A DNA stretch of 64,000 nucleotides, taken from Diadophis punctatus similis (lineage: Eukaryota; Chordata; Lepidosauria; Squamata; Dipsadidae). A program made the position numbers and the translations under genes. How positions within the stretch are numbered: position 1 is the first letter of the stretch; each line of letters begins with the position of its first letter. Below are positions 12,701 through 24,500 of this stretch, one piece after another. The notes under the pieces are model-generated. The model worked only from the letters and a program-made list of their open reading frames with translations, did no database searches and was not told where the DNA came from. Location: assembly GCA_023053685.1 (NCBI GenBank), contig JALIGW010000005.1, forward strand, positions 23,624,001-23,688,000, read 5' to 3'.

Positions 12701-14604
12701 GGCAGCATTGAATATTGGATTAAGCAATGAGGCAATAATTCCCAGACATAATATGATTAAATTATAGCCTCCATTTTAAAACAAACAAACAAACAGATGC
12801 TATGCCGTGAGTATGTTACACGCGGGTAGGTATTTCCCCCCCCACCTCTGAAAGTTACTTTTTTGAGACAAAATATGTGGTTGAGGCAGTGGGATGGGAT
12901 GGGGTGAATTTTTTGGCTTTAGTTGGGAGAATTTGGGTAGAGCTACACAAATATGCTTAGCCTCCAAAGTTCAATGTATCTATTTAAAATATCAAAATAG
13001 GAATGGAGTAAGGAACCCACCCATGCCCCAAATGGGCTGAATACAGAACCCAAATTGCTCATATGTGCTCAGGACCTATTGTTGGAAACGTATCTATAGT
13101 CACCTCGATTTTTTAGCATTCCACTCACACTATTTAAATAATTGTCTTGTTTTTTACACTTAAAATATTTTTTAAAACATGGACATATATAACATAACAT
13201 ATATAATGTTTCTGAAAGATGGTCGAGAGACACTTCTAAAAATATTTTCTAGAAATTTACTGAAACAGTCATTTGAAAAAGAGGAAAAGAAGAAAACTGC
13301 TACATAGTAATTTTGGATGATGACAAAATGACAAAGAATGATAACCTAAACATCGGAGGGTGGCAGTAGATGGGAAATTAAGACAGAAAAATGGAAGTTG
13401 GGCATGAGTATTGGCTGACAAACTAGATAGAAACTGCTGGGGTTACGGAGAAGTAAATCAGTGAAAGGGCTAGGTCAAAAATGGCGGGCTTATCTTCAAA
13501 ATGACAGAAAAATATTGGATGTTTAATCTGTAAAACTGGATATGACAGAAAAGAGGCCACACAATATCCGGCTTGCATGTGCTGAATTGCTACATGGGCA
13601 GAATTTTACTGACCAGACGTTTGAAGCAATCACCTCAGGGACCCCCAAGGGGTACATGCTGCAAGAATTGTGCTGGTAAATAAGATTCATAATATTGTTT
13701 TGTCATTTTAACACGTGAACTTCTCCACTCCAAGACAAATGAAAGCAGCTGTTATTAAATAACCTCATGGTAAACAGGATTGTATTTTTCCGCTTGGACA
13801 GTTGTCCTACTTCTGCCATTTAGTTAGGTTCCTGCACAAATTTATATTTTAGCAGGCATGCCTGCCAAACTATAATTAGCCACGGGAAACTTTTAGTGAG
13901 GCATCTGTGACACTATGGAAATTTCAGAGGTGTCTACTAGTGCAAAATAGATATAGACCAAAATATCCTAAACAAAGTAGCTAAGGTGCTATTAGGTTGC
14001 AATAAATGCTATCATTGCTAACTCTGTAAAATACAAATGTTGCTTTTGGGAAGAGTAGGCAACAGGAACACAAAACAAAAGTAATAAAATGCTAGCCTAT
14101 AGGACTCATTTCCAATAAAACACATTTTAATATACAACTTTATTCGCATTTTTGAAAAAAATGGTGGCTGAAATGCAAAATAGTTCATCTGCCTTATGCA
14201 ACATTCTTCCCCCTGAAGTGAGGTTAGCTCCATCCCTTTTAATGTTCTGGAAGTCTCCCAAGACCTGACTATGTCTTCAGGTTTGGGGAACCAAGGACAC
14301 TGGTAAATATTCACTGAATTGTGCCTGGTGGTCTTTTATATTTTAATAACGATTATTTTACATTTTTAATCATTGATCTTTTTATACAGAGTTTTAATTG
14401 TTATACACCACCCACTTTTGTCACATGGGCAGCCATATACATTTGATACATAATGAACTGCCTTATCCCGCTAGGACAAGCCCATCCTAACCATGCCGAC
14501 AGAGGGCAGACTTTTGATCCTGTCAGTTAAATGCCTAACAAGATAGAGAAGAGCCTTCTCTGCTGCAGCACCCACCCTCTGGAACATTTCATCCTCTAAT
14601 AAGG

Positions 14605-14743
14605 CAGAGGTGGGGAACTATGGCCCCTTACTAACTTGTGGATTTCAACTCCCTTGTGAATTGAACTCCCAGAATTCCTGAGCCAGCCATGCTGGCTCAG
14701 GAATTCTGGAAGTTGAAGTCCACAGGTCATTAAAGGACCCCTG
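14605..14743. mobile_element. Foldback MITE inserted in a LINE
   Basis: The left end is CAGAGGTGGGGAACTATGG and the right end is AGGACCCCTG. The two arms share the phrase 'caactcccagaattcctga' and its reverse complement. It belongs to the same family as 30217, 39871 and 50228. The flanking 8-mers do not match well. Confidence 0.65.
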
Positions 14744-14972
14744 CTAAAGTAAATCTGCCCCCTCCCTCCTATCCTTCTGCAAGGGCCTGAAGACCTGGCT
14801 CTGCTGGTAGATCTGGGGACCAAATGGGTGAGTCCCACATTGGGTGTGGCTGCTAGATTGATGGCAACTCTACCTCCCCCCCCTTGCTTTCTGCTCTTCA
14901 CCTTTTTGTTATCATATTGATATATTTATTCTCGTTGTGTTCCTTTGTCATGGTTACTTTATTGCTCTATTA

Positions 14973-15104
14973 CTGGGCTGTCAAACTCCTGGCCCATGGG
15001 CCGGATGCATCACGAGCTGGCCACCCCCATCCCCGTTTTAGTGAAGGGAAAGGTCCCGATACATCACGTGACACCCCCGCAACGACATGAGTTTGACACC
15101 CCTG
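14973..15104. mobile_element. hAT transposon with perfect 8-bp target duplication
   Basis: CTCTATTA at 14965-14972 is repeated exactly at 15105-15112. The inner ends GGGCTGTCAAACTC and GAGTTTGACACCCC are inverted repeats. It is a sister copy of 4011-4145. Confidence 0.88.
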
Positions 15105-15268
15105 CTCTATTATTTCACTTCTGTCTTCTACACATCTTTTCATTTTTCTTCCTTTTTATTATTGTAAGCATCCTAGAGTAGTCCGATGGTGAGATAGGTG
15201 GCAAATAAATTTAACAATAAACAAAAAAAAACCCCTTCATAGTGACATTTAAAGAATAATGGTCAAAG

Positions 15269-15274
15269 TTTATT
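15269..15274 (-). promoter_or_regulatory. Candidate EDRF1 poly(A) signal (AATAAA on - strand)
   Basis: TTTATT on + is AATAAA on -, 133 bases past the EDRF1 stop. It is the nearest canonical hexamer downstream of the gene. Real usage was not tested. Confidence 0.4.
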
Positions 15275-15406
15275 TTTCCAACTGTAAAATCTTAAATATG
15301 TAACAATATAAATAAAATCAAGCAGTCCATATTGGACAGAAGCACAAATTCCGTTTTGATCAAGGCACTGATTTACCACAATGCAGTATGCCAGCATTAA
15401 GGTGGA

Positions 15407-15572
15407 TCATTGAATTCCCAGATTATTTCCTTCTTTGTCCTGAGTCAGCTGTTGCAGTATGTTTAAAATAATGTCTGTTCTTTCCAGTAAAGTTAGATTT
15501 TTGTTTGCTGCTGATCGCAAGAGAAGTGAGTAAGCGTACTTATTCACCTTAAGGTTTTCTTCATCTTTACTG
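15407..15572 (-). CDS. EDRF1: EDRF1 coding exon 25 with stop codon
   Basis: The acceptor is CTCTAG. The exon encodes [20 protein letters not shown] and a diverged last 20 residues ending LGIQ; human ends in NAVQ. The ATG and open frame upstream of 15572 belong to intron 24. Confidence 0.92.
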
Positions 15573-18500
15573 CTAGAGAAAAGTAGAATGGAACAGAGGT
15601 TATCCAAATGCATAAAGAACTCTGAAAAATACTGTCTTTGCTACAGCACATCAATAGGAACAAGAGACACTTCGGTTTGTTCAAGAGGGAGAATTCCGCA
15701 ATTACATCGATTTTCCCCCCACTGTAGGTTTTTGAGTCACATCTCATACTGCTTCTAACAGTTGTCCAAATTCTTAAAAACAGTTTTTCAGGGGGCGAGA
15801 AAGCTTCATTTTGGTGACAATTTATTGGATCAAGAATTTATATTCTTTCAGAAATGCATCCATATATAAAGTTAACTGAAGACATCTATTTGCATGTTTC
15901 TTTCCCATCCTTTTTTAATAAGAAAGCAGATATTTTCCGCAAACATTTTCACTCAAAACAACAAGCAATTAAAGTATTAACGCTTGGCAATGGAAGCAAC
16001 AGCCTAAATTATTATATTTACCAGTTACACAATTCTAATTCCAATAATTCTATCAGAATATCCAGAATTATTTTTCTAATTATCAATTTAAAATGGATTA
16101 TGTAGCCAAATATATTGAGAGGCATGTAATAATAGCAACCTTGTTCATGCACTGCAATTACATTGATTGGGTTATCTATTCTCTTAATACAATACTGCCT
16201 ATAGGTTTCCATAAAGGAAACCTCTTACATTTTATTTTAATCAAAGAGGAAATGCATCAAATTAAGAAATAATATCCCTGTGAATTTGCTCTATTTTAAA
16301 ATACTGTACTTAAATACACTCTCACTGCTTTGAAGTATTTCAAAGTGTGAAGTTTAGCAGAGAGTTGAAATAAATTCAAGGGCACTCCTAATCTTTCTGT
16401 GCAGAATATTGAACTCAAATGTCTCCCTAGGTAGCTTAAGGTTAGTTTGTTTCTTAATAGCAAAATTAATTGATTGCTTATTTGTACCTTATGACAATCA
16501 TTAAGCGTTGTACCTTATGATTCTTGACGAACATATCTTTTATGTACACTGAGAATATATGCACCAAAGACAAATTCCTTGTGTGTCAAATCACACTTGG
16601 CCAATAAAGAATGTATTCTATTCTATTCTATTTTCATATATTCAAAAGGAATTCAAAAAATGTGCCTTTTGCTCTTTTATTTATTTTCTATGAGACTTAC
16701 AATGGGATCATCACATTGTGACTTGAATACTTGAATAAATTCAACGTCACAGCATGAAAACTGTTCTAAATGGACTCTGTTGACATGTGCAAGCTATCAA
16801 ATTATATAAATGCAGATGCAAACTAGGGTGATATTCACACCATCTATCTCCCTAAAACTGTGATACAAGATGATATGCTGATTAAAATTTCACAAACCTA
16901 AAACTTGAATTTAGATACCAAGTCACAAACCACAGAACTATTGGCAATCCTGGGCTTTCACTGCTGGCACGCAGAAGTGTTATAATATCAGCCATAATTA
17001 AAGAGTTCAAAAATATCACAAAAGTACATGTGGTCCTTATTTAGAGACCACAACTGGGACCAGCTTGGTTGCTATGAGAAGTGGTCACTAAGTAAAACCA
17101 CAACTGTATTTATTATCTTGATTTGCTTTACAGACTGGCAAAGGGCGTAGCTGTGAAAATGGGTCGTATAATACGAAGCAGTTGTTAACAAGGACTACCT
17201 ATATGGTCCTTCTGAAATCATGTTTTAATGAGAAAAATATAATACAGCTGATGATTTATATCATACCCTTTGAAAAAAATATTGATTTTAGTTCCCCTCC
17301 ATCTGCCCCAAATGCAAATTTCAAACTTCTAAAACTATGGTCAGGTACAATAAACTTCTGTTACTATAGTACCAGTATATTCTATTATTACTAGTACCAA
17401 TAGAATTAGAGCAATTATTGGTATCAACAGGTTATATAACAAATGCATTAATTTTGAAATAGGAATTATATTCTTTATGTTCTGTATTTATATTGCCATC
17501 TTGTGGAGACTTAGAAATTCTAATACAATTCCTGTGAACCTTCTATTACAATTTCAACCTGCCATACATTCATCTCCTTTTCTTTATGGATATCTTTTGT
17601 CTTGGAATGCTAACATCGTCAGTTTTAAATTGATTATTGACTTTTTCCTGGCAAGATTGCAGAGTATCTCCTTTCCCTTCCCTTATAACGAAAACATTGA
17701 CAGCTTTCTTCCCATTTGGTTGAATCAAAGTAATAAGAGCTTAATGCTAAAAACAAAAACTTTCATCACTTGATATAACAGCTCTGAGATTCAGTAAACT
17801 ACACAACAAAGGCATGTTCTTTATCCATTGGTACCACATATGAAATATACTTATGAATTAAGCACATATGAAAGAAATCAAAATTTGCCTGATACATATA
17901 GGTCCCTGAAAACAAGGGTAATACCCTTTTTCTATATCTTTAGTTCCTATCTAAATCTTCTATGTTCAACAGAATATAGCACCTTGAAAGATAGATAAAC
18001 AAGCATTTCCTCACTTAACAAGACTCGCACTAGATAAGAATATGGAGTAAATGAAAATGAAACACTAAAATGAATAGTTTACCCAACTGTTTGTGCATCC
18101 TAAAATATGACCACATATACAGAACACACATAAAAGAGCAGGAGGTAACTGCAGAGTTTGTAAAACTAGTCTAGAATTTCTATTTAGAGTACTAATACCC
18201 AGCCAGTGATTCAAATTCAGATTTAAAAAGAAATTTCTCCGTGGTTTGGAATAGAGTTAAATGAAAGTAACACAATATGCTGACACTTACCCAGTTTTCT
18301 TCTTGGTTGACGAAAGCAACTTGATGAACTGAAGAAGAAGGAAAGACAATCGAGATTCAAATATACTAAGGAGCTTCAATATTTCTTCTTTATTAAGGTT
18401 AGTAGATGGATCTTCAACAGGAACTCTCTCAGCATTGTTTGAGTCATCAAGACATTTCTAAACAGAAAGGGTGTTATGGAATTACTGTAACGTCTATACA

Positions 18501-21500
18501 GTAAGGGAAAGGTTCCCCTCACACATACGTGCTAGTCGTTCCTGACTCTAGGGAGCGGTGCTCATCTCCGTTTCTAAGCCGAAGAGCCAGCGCTGTCTGA
18601 TGATGATTCCGTGGTCATGTGGCCGGCATGACTAAACGCCGAAGGTACACAGAATGCTGTTACCTTCCCACCAAGGTGGTCCCTATTTTTCTACTTGCAT
18701 TTTTACATGCTTTCGAACTGCTAGGTTGGCAGAAGCTGGGGCAAGTAACGGGAGCTCACTCCGTTACACAGCGCTAGGGATTCGAACCGCTGAACTGCCG
18801 ACCTTTCTGATTGACAAGCTCAGCGTCTTAGCCACTGAGCCACCGCCTCCCTTCGTCTATACAGTATGCCTTTGGAATTTCATTAGGTGCATTTCTACAG
18901 TCAGAACTCTATAATATTACGATTTTAGAAAAAGTACTTAAAGTGAAGTGATAAAATTGAACCTGTCAAGTCAAACTTATTTTTATAACAAATATGAACT
19001 TTGATACATGAACTTTTTGTAACAAATATGAACTTTTGATAATTTGACTAAACATAATATACAATATAATATGCAAGCAAATCCGAACATAATATGCAAA
19101 TATGAAAAGTAATAGTTACCTGTTCACATTCAGCACCAAGCTCTTTCCTGATAGATTGGAAAACAGACCGGCAATGAATCATTATATCTAAGGCCCCAGA
19201 CAAAGTCTTTAGTTTTCCGGTGCTGCTATTCTGACCTAGTAGAATCAGAAAAGTAAGCAACATAAATAGTTCATCACTGCCCTGCCCCAAAATAAGAATC
19301 TACAAATGTTCTTTTTGAACACATACTGCAAACATTTTGTTCAAAGCCACCACCAACAGGTTCTCAGAAAACTACTCCTCTATTTAAAATAGGATTGTAC
19401 TCTAAATTAGGGAAATGCTTTCATTTACTTACTTGTCATCTGAAATTCAGCAAATGCCACTCTTTCCAATTGCACGCGGAGAAGTTCACATGGTGCATCT
19501 TTCAAGAGCTGAAAAAACTTCACGGCTTTATTGTAATGAAGATCAACCAGTATCCTGTGCTGTTTACGCTGATGCTCATCCCCAACCTTCATCAATAACA
19601 TAGTTTGACAAGTCAGCTCAAGAGAATGGAAACCAGTGTTTTATATTAGGACATTTTACCAACATACACGTTTATAAGCATGCACATTCACAGAAAGACC
19701 ATGTAACTGCAATTTTGGAGAAAATACCTGATTTCTCAAACAGCTGTGGTACATGGAAGCCAACCTGTGGTGAATTGTGGCTGCCCGGTACTGGCAAAGA
19801 GGTTGCCTTGTAGTCACTAACTCAACATCACAGTATTTCAAAGATTTCATCATTGATTCACTAACTTCTTTTTCTATCTAAAATACACAAAATAAAAACT
19901 TTCAAAATTTATATTAAAATCAATTCAACTTATAACTCCTTTATAGTTCTGTCCAAAATGATAAAGTGTTATAAGCCTCGACAGTGATCATATAATTTGT
20001 CTCCCAATGATATCACATGAAATCTATTTTCAGGCCTAGGTTCACCATTGAAACTGCATTGGTAATCCCACAAGAATGACCTACAGTATGTCAGAGAGAG
20101 ACACAAAGTGATATTGATTTCCCAGAATTTCCTTCCAGGTTTCCATAGCTGACCATGACATCAGGTGAATGGCATGACATTCTAAAGCAGTGGTTCTCAA
20201 CCTTCCAAATGCTGCAACCCGCCCACGCCACGACCCGCCTGCCACCGCACCCCCTGCCCTGCCGCCATTTGGGTTCTTTTACCCTCTGCACATGCACAAA
20301 GCATTCTGTGCATGCGCAGAGGGTAAAAGAACCCAAATGGCGGCGTCCGGGCGAAGTCTCCCGACCCCTGTGAAAGGGTTGTTCAACCCCCAAAGGGGTC
20401 GTGACCCCCAGGGTGAGAACCGCTGTTCTAAAGCATGGTCAGTGGAGCCAGGACAAAAAAAATACACTTGATCTGATTTCATTTAGAAGTACTGTATACT
20501 TATTTCTAAGGAACAGTTATCTGAATATAGCCTTCCTTATTTATTGCAACCTTGTATGATTTTTTTTGTCTTGGAAGTGTGTCATAAATCATTAATAGTT
20601 TTGTTTCATCAAGATGCATCACTATATCAGGTTTTTCATTCTTTTTAAGTGTGTATATTACAATACAATTTTAATTTAATTGTTTTAAACTTTAGTTTAA
20701 ATTCTGTAGAACTATTTGATGGAAGCTTAACAGAGAAGCAACACAGCCATTCACTAACAAACTATCATATTATTGTGGCATTTAACAAACCATATATAGA
20801 TCCTCATTATTTACCCATTGGTAAAACAATAGTTGATATTCAATAATCAGGTCAAATCTGATACCTGTTCCTGAGCTTTCCTAGATAATGGTGCATAGTC
20901 TTGCAGCAGAGTTGCCATGGTAAAATACGTAGTGGACAGTTCCCAGTTGACAGAATCCCAAACAGCTGGATGGACTTCTCTTTTGTTCAACGATCGTAAG
21001 GCCTTCAGATAATAATCAACAGCCTATAAGATTTAATAATTATGGAATATGAGACATTTACAGATGTATGGAAACCAGTAATAGTAATATATTTGTAAGT
21101 CTCACAAAGGACAGTCAATAGTGTGGGCTGATTTTTAACACTAAGTATAAATACAATTATATTAAGAGGACTGTTGTCCAGAATTTCTCAATGTGGAAAT
21201 CTCCAGATATAAAGGACTATAGAATTCCTAGCCTTTGGGAATACTGATTGGGAATTTGGGATATCTGAGTATATCAAAGAGTCACAAGTTACGGAATATT
21301 ACTTTGCTTTTAAATATCTCTATACATTCTGGATTCTGAAAATATTTTCACAATTTATCGAGTTTTCAAATATTAATCAATAAACGATGCAGTGTAAATT
21401 GTTATATATCCAAAGCAATATCCTTTTATAATCACAAATCAGGATCTTATACCCAGTGTTCATTATGCTTTAAAAAAAACTATATTCTATAGTTCTCTTG

Positions 21501-24500
21501 TGACTGTTTTCTATTAAGGAAAGAATGTGGAAAAAGTAAAAGTAAAAAGCTATTTGGGCTTCCACAACATATTTATCTAATGTTACAATGCGAAGCCCCA
21601 ATGTGAGTAATATAATATTATTATATTATAATATAATAACTAATATAAATAATCCAATGGGAAAACAATCTGAATCAAGAACAATAAAAGCTGCCTATCC
21701 ATATTTTATTAAAAACCTATTAAAATTTTTAAAGGAGTTGTAAGTTTGAAAGAATGATTTTAAACAATATTGCCAGGATAAAATTTAGATACTAATATGA
21801 ATTTCTTGCCCATAGCAAAGATAAAACTGCATAATAAATATTAGCTTTTGAAGTCCATGAAGTTCATACTATATTATCGTACTATACTTGACAAATTAAG
21901 CCTATGCCATGATGATAAAATTAGTGTACAGACATATTATTCCATTGATGTATTGCAGTCCGCTTAAATGTTTAGGCCTAGCCTTACCTTATTATAATAA
22001 AGAGCCTCTTCAGGAGAAAATTCTCTTTTGAAGTCTCCGCCCACCGCACAGTGCGCATGTGCACAAATCCGCATTAACCTTCCCATGTTACACAAGAGAA
22101 GAGCAGCATTGGTTGAATCATCAATGGATTCAAAGTTCTGAATCCCTTTTTCAAAAAAAGAGAAACTTTTCTTCCAAAGTTGCTGCTCTGCTGTAGATAC
22201 CATTTTGCTCTCTGTAACAGAATAAACGGAAAGGGACCCATTTCATTCAAAGAAATCAGAAAAACTATATGGAATAAACATCTGAACACCATTCTAGAAA
22301 ATGAAGTAAAAATACGTTTACTACAAATGCATAAAGAACATTTCAAATGTTTTTGTTTTTCCAAGAGATTGATTGGAAACTGTCAGGAGTCAGCAGCATG
22401 GCAGTACAAAAAATAGTAAATAAATATTTTTTAAAAGCTGTTTCCAACTTTTTTTCTTCCTGAACTTTTTGGTCCCATGATGGTTTGTGAGAAAGTCATA
22501 AATAGCTAAGGATCTAAATCTAAATGCTTTGACTTCACAGGAAAATTACTCCTAAGACAGAATATTCTTCAAAAAGCATATTTAATTATAATGTTTTCAG
22601 GTTAACAATCTCATGCATGTTATTAAAATGTTTCCAGTTTTTTTTTAAAAAAAAGAGCACAGAAATCATAAGTTTTGATCTGATTAAAAATATATAATTT
22701 ATCAGATCACAGGTGCAAATTGTGCTTGATCTTTTTATAGATATGGTATCAAGTTATAAATGAACAATGAAAAAAACCAATGAAATCTAGGAGCATTTTG
22801 CATAAGACAGGCATCCTTATATGTATTATAAATGAACAGTATAGACAGAAGTGCTTACAAATGTAACAAAAGCAATGGAACTCTGCTTGGTATTTATATG
22901 GTTAATGGCTAATAAACGGTAAGATTTTTTTTTCTACAGGGTTATGGGAATTTCTGTTGAAAGTTAACAATATTATTTTTAATAAACAAGGAAGACATTT
23001 TGCTTTAGATAATACTAAACAGTTTGAGACACTAAAGTTCATATTCATGAGATTGAAAACCTGAAATAAACTAAACTAATGAACTAAAACTGAACTAAAA
23101 ATGTGTCACCAACAGGATGAGAAGAAAAGATTACTTACAAACTAGAATTAAAACGAAAAAGAAAACAAACCAGGCAGGACAGAAGCCTGAGAAGGGAAAA
23201 ATCTGGAATCCATTTGTATCAGGCAACCTAGAGGAAGGGTGTGGTCTCGGGATAGGTAAAATCCTACCAGAAATAATGTGAACTGGGGTCCTGAGAAGAC
23301 AGTACAGAGCATTCTCTGCAGGAAGAATGGGTACGAAAAACAGTCCCTATCTTCCTGCATGATTATTCCAGTGAAGTAGTTAATCTTTTGTATTAGAAAC
23401 CTATATAAATTCCATTTAATATACTTTGTGAGTAACTCCATGGGGATAGAGAATAAAGAAGTTAATGGAAAATTTGATAGAAAATTAAGGGAGAAAATAC
23501 GGGCTACACTGTAAGAATGAAATGGCATGTTTACACTTGGTTCAGTTTTTCTTTTGTAATAGTAACTGAGAAAGAATATAACAAAAGTAATTGGATTATT
23601 TATTTTGGAATTATTTAATTTCTTGCGATTACAAGCAATATTGTATTGATTCTTTTAAATATTACCCCTGACTGCGAAAGAATAAACTTTTGGTTCTTTA
23701 CCTGAAAGAAAAAGTAATAGCAATGAATGCTGTTATTAAATTGGCAGAGCAGGCATGATGCAGGTACCATCAGTTAGAGACCTACAGTTGGTGGGTCCCA
23801 AGAGACATGCCTTCTCTGCCATACCATGGCATTGGCCTTATGGAACACTGTCCCCTTCCACCAACTCCAACCCTTTTGACATTCCGGAAGGCCCTTAAGA
23901 TCCTTAAGGCCTGGGACTCCTAGGGAACCAGCTACGGACCACAAAGAACGCAGCACACACAAAGTCTGTACAAACCTTAGTTTACTAATTAAGGACTACT
24001 AATGAGCTTTCTTAGTAGTCATCAAACACAAATACAGTTTAAAGCAGTATTTTTTGAACACCGGCTGTTAATTCAACTTATTAACAGCCAGCACGAGTCC
24101 ACGAAATAATAACTCAATTCTGAGTAAACAGTCTTGTAGATAACAGCAATCTTACGGTGGTTGGCAAAATGCCCAGAAGCAATTTGCATGAAAAATGCCA
24201 AGAGAGAGAACAAGAGCCAATCAGACGTTTCTGGATTCAAGACACGAAGGAATATAAATGTAGTTGTTTCCTGCAAATTGGCTCCTTCATCGTCATCCCT
24301 TAAATAGGCTAGGGGAGTGGCCAATTAGCCCCAAGCCTTACTCCTGAGACCTCTTCCTGGGGAACCATTCCTGCCTTTTGGCAGCTCTGTATGCCCGTGC
24401 ATTGAGAATAGGCTCCTCCTCTTCTTCCTCATCACTGATGGGAGTTTCTGGAGGTTCTGAAGGCCCTGGCTGAATCTTCGCCTCTGGCACCGAGTTCTCT

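Larger units (their letters stand above)
14440..15235 (+). mobile_element. LINE 3' fragment interrupted by two hAT elements
   Basis: At about 14545-14600 the + strand reads RAFSAAAPTLWN, the conserved tail of LINE ORF2. The reading breaks at a foldback element and resumes after 14744 with LLSFCKGLKTWL. The 3' UTR is then split by a second hAT (14973-15104). It ends with 'gagataggtggcaaataaatt' and an A-rich tail, the usual squamate LINE terminus. It is inactive. Confidence 0.65.
9674..15406. other. UROS-EDRF1 intergenic region, MMP21 position, no gene found
   Basis: In human the order is EDRF1, MMP21, UROS. Here the convergent 3' ends lie 5.7 kb apart. I saw no zinc-protease HExGHxxGxxH motif and no hemopexin-like exon on either strand. 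The first 4.7 kb has few recognisable transposons; the last 0.8 kb is a LINE carrying two hAT insertions. The ORF at 10578-10853 (-) matches nothing I know. Confidence 0.6.

Noticed and set aside
18770..18850. tRNA gene candidate (B-box and A-box-like sequence)
   Set aside because: It is the tRNA-derived head of the Sauria SINE, shown by the 13-bp target duplication around the full 350-bp element.
20091..20482. Several overlapping ORFs on both strands
   Set aside because: All arise from the palindromic hAT element at 20188-20425.
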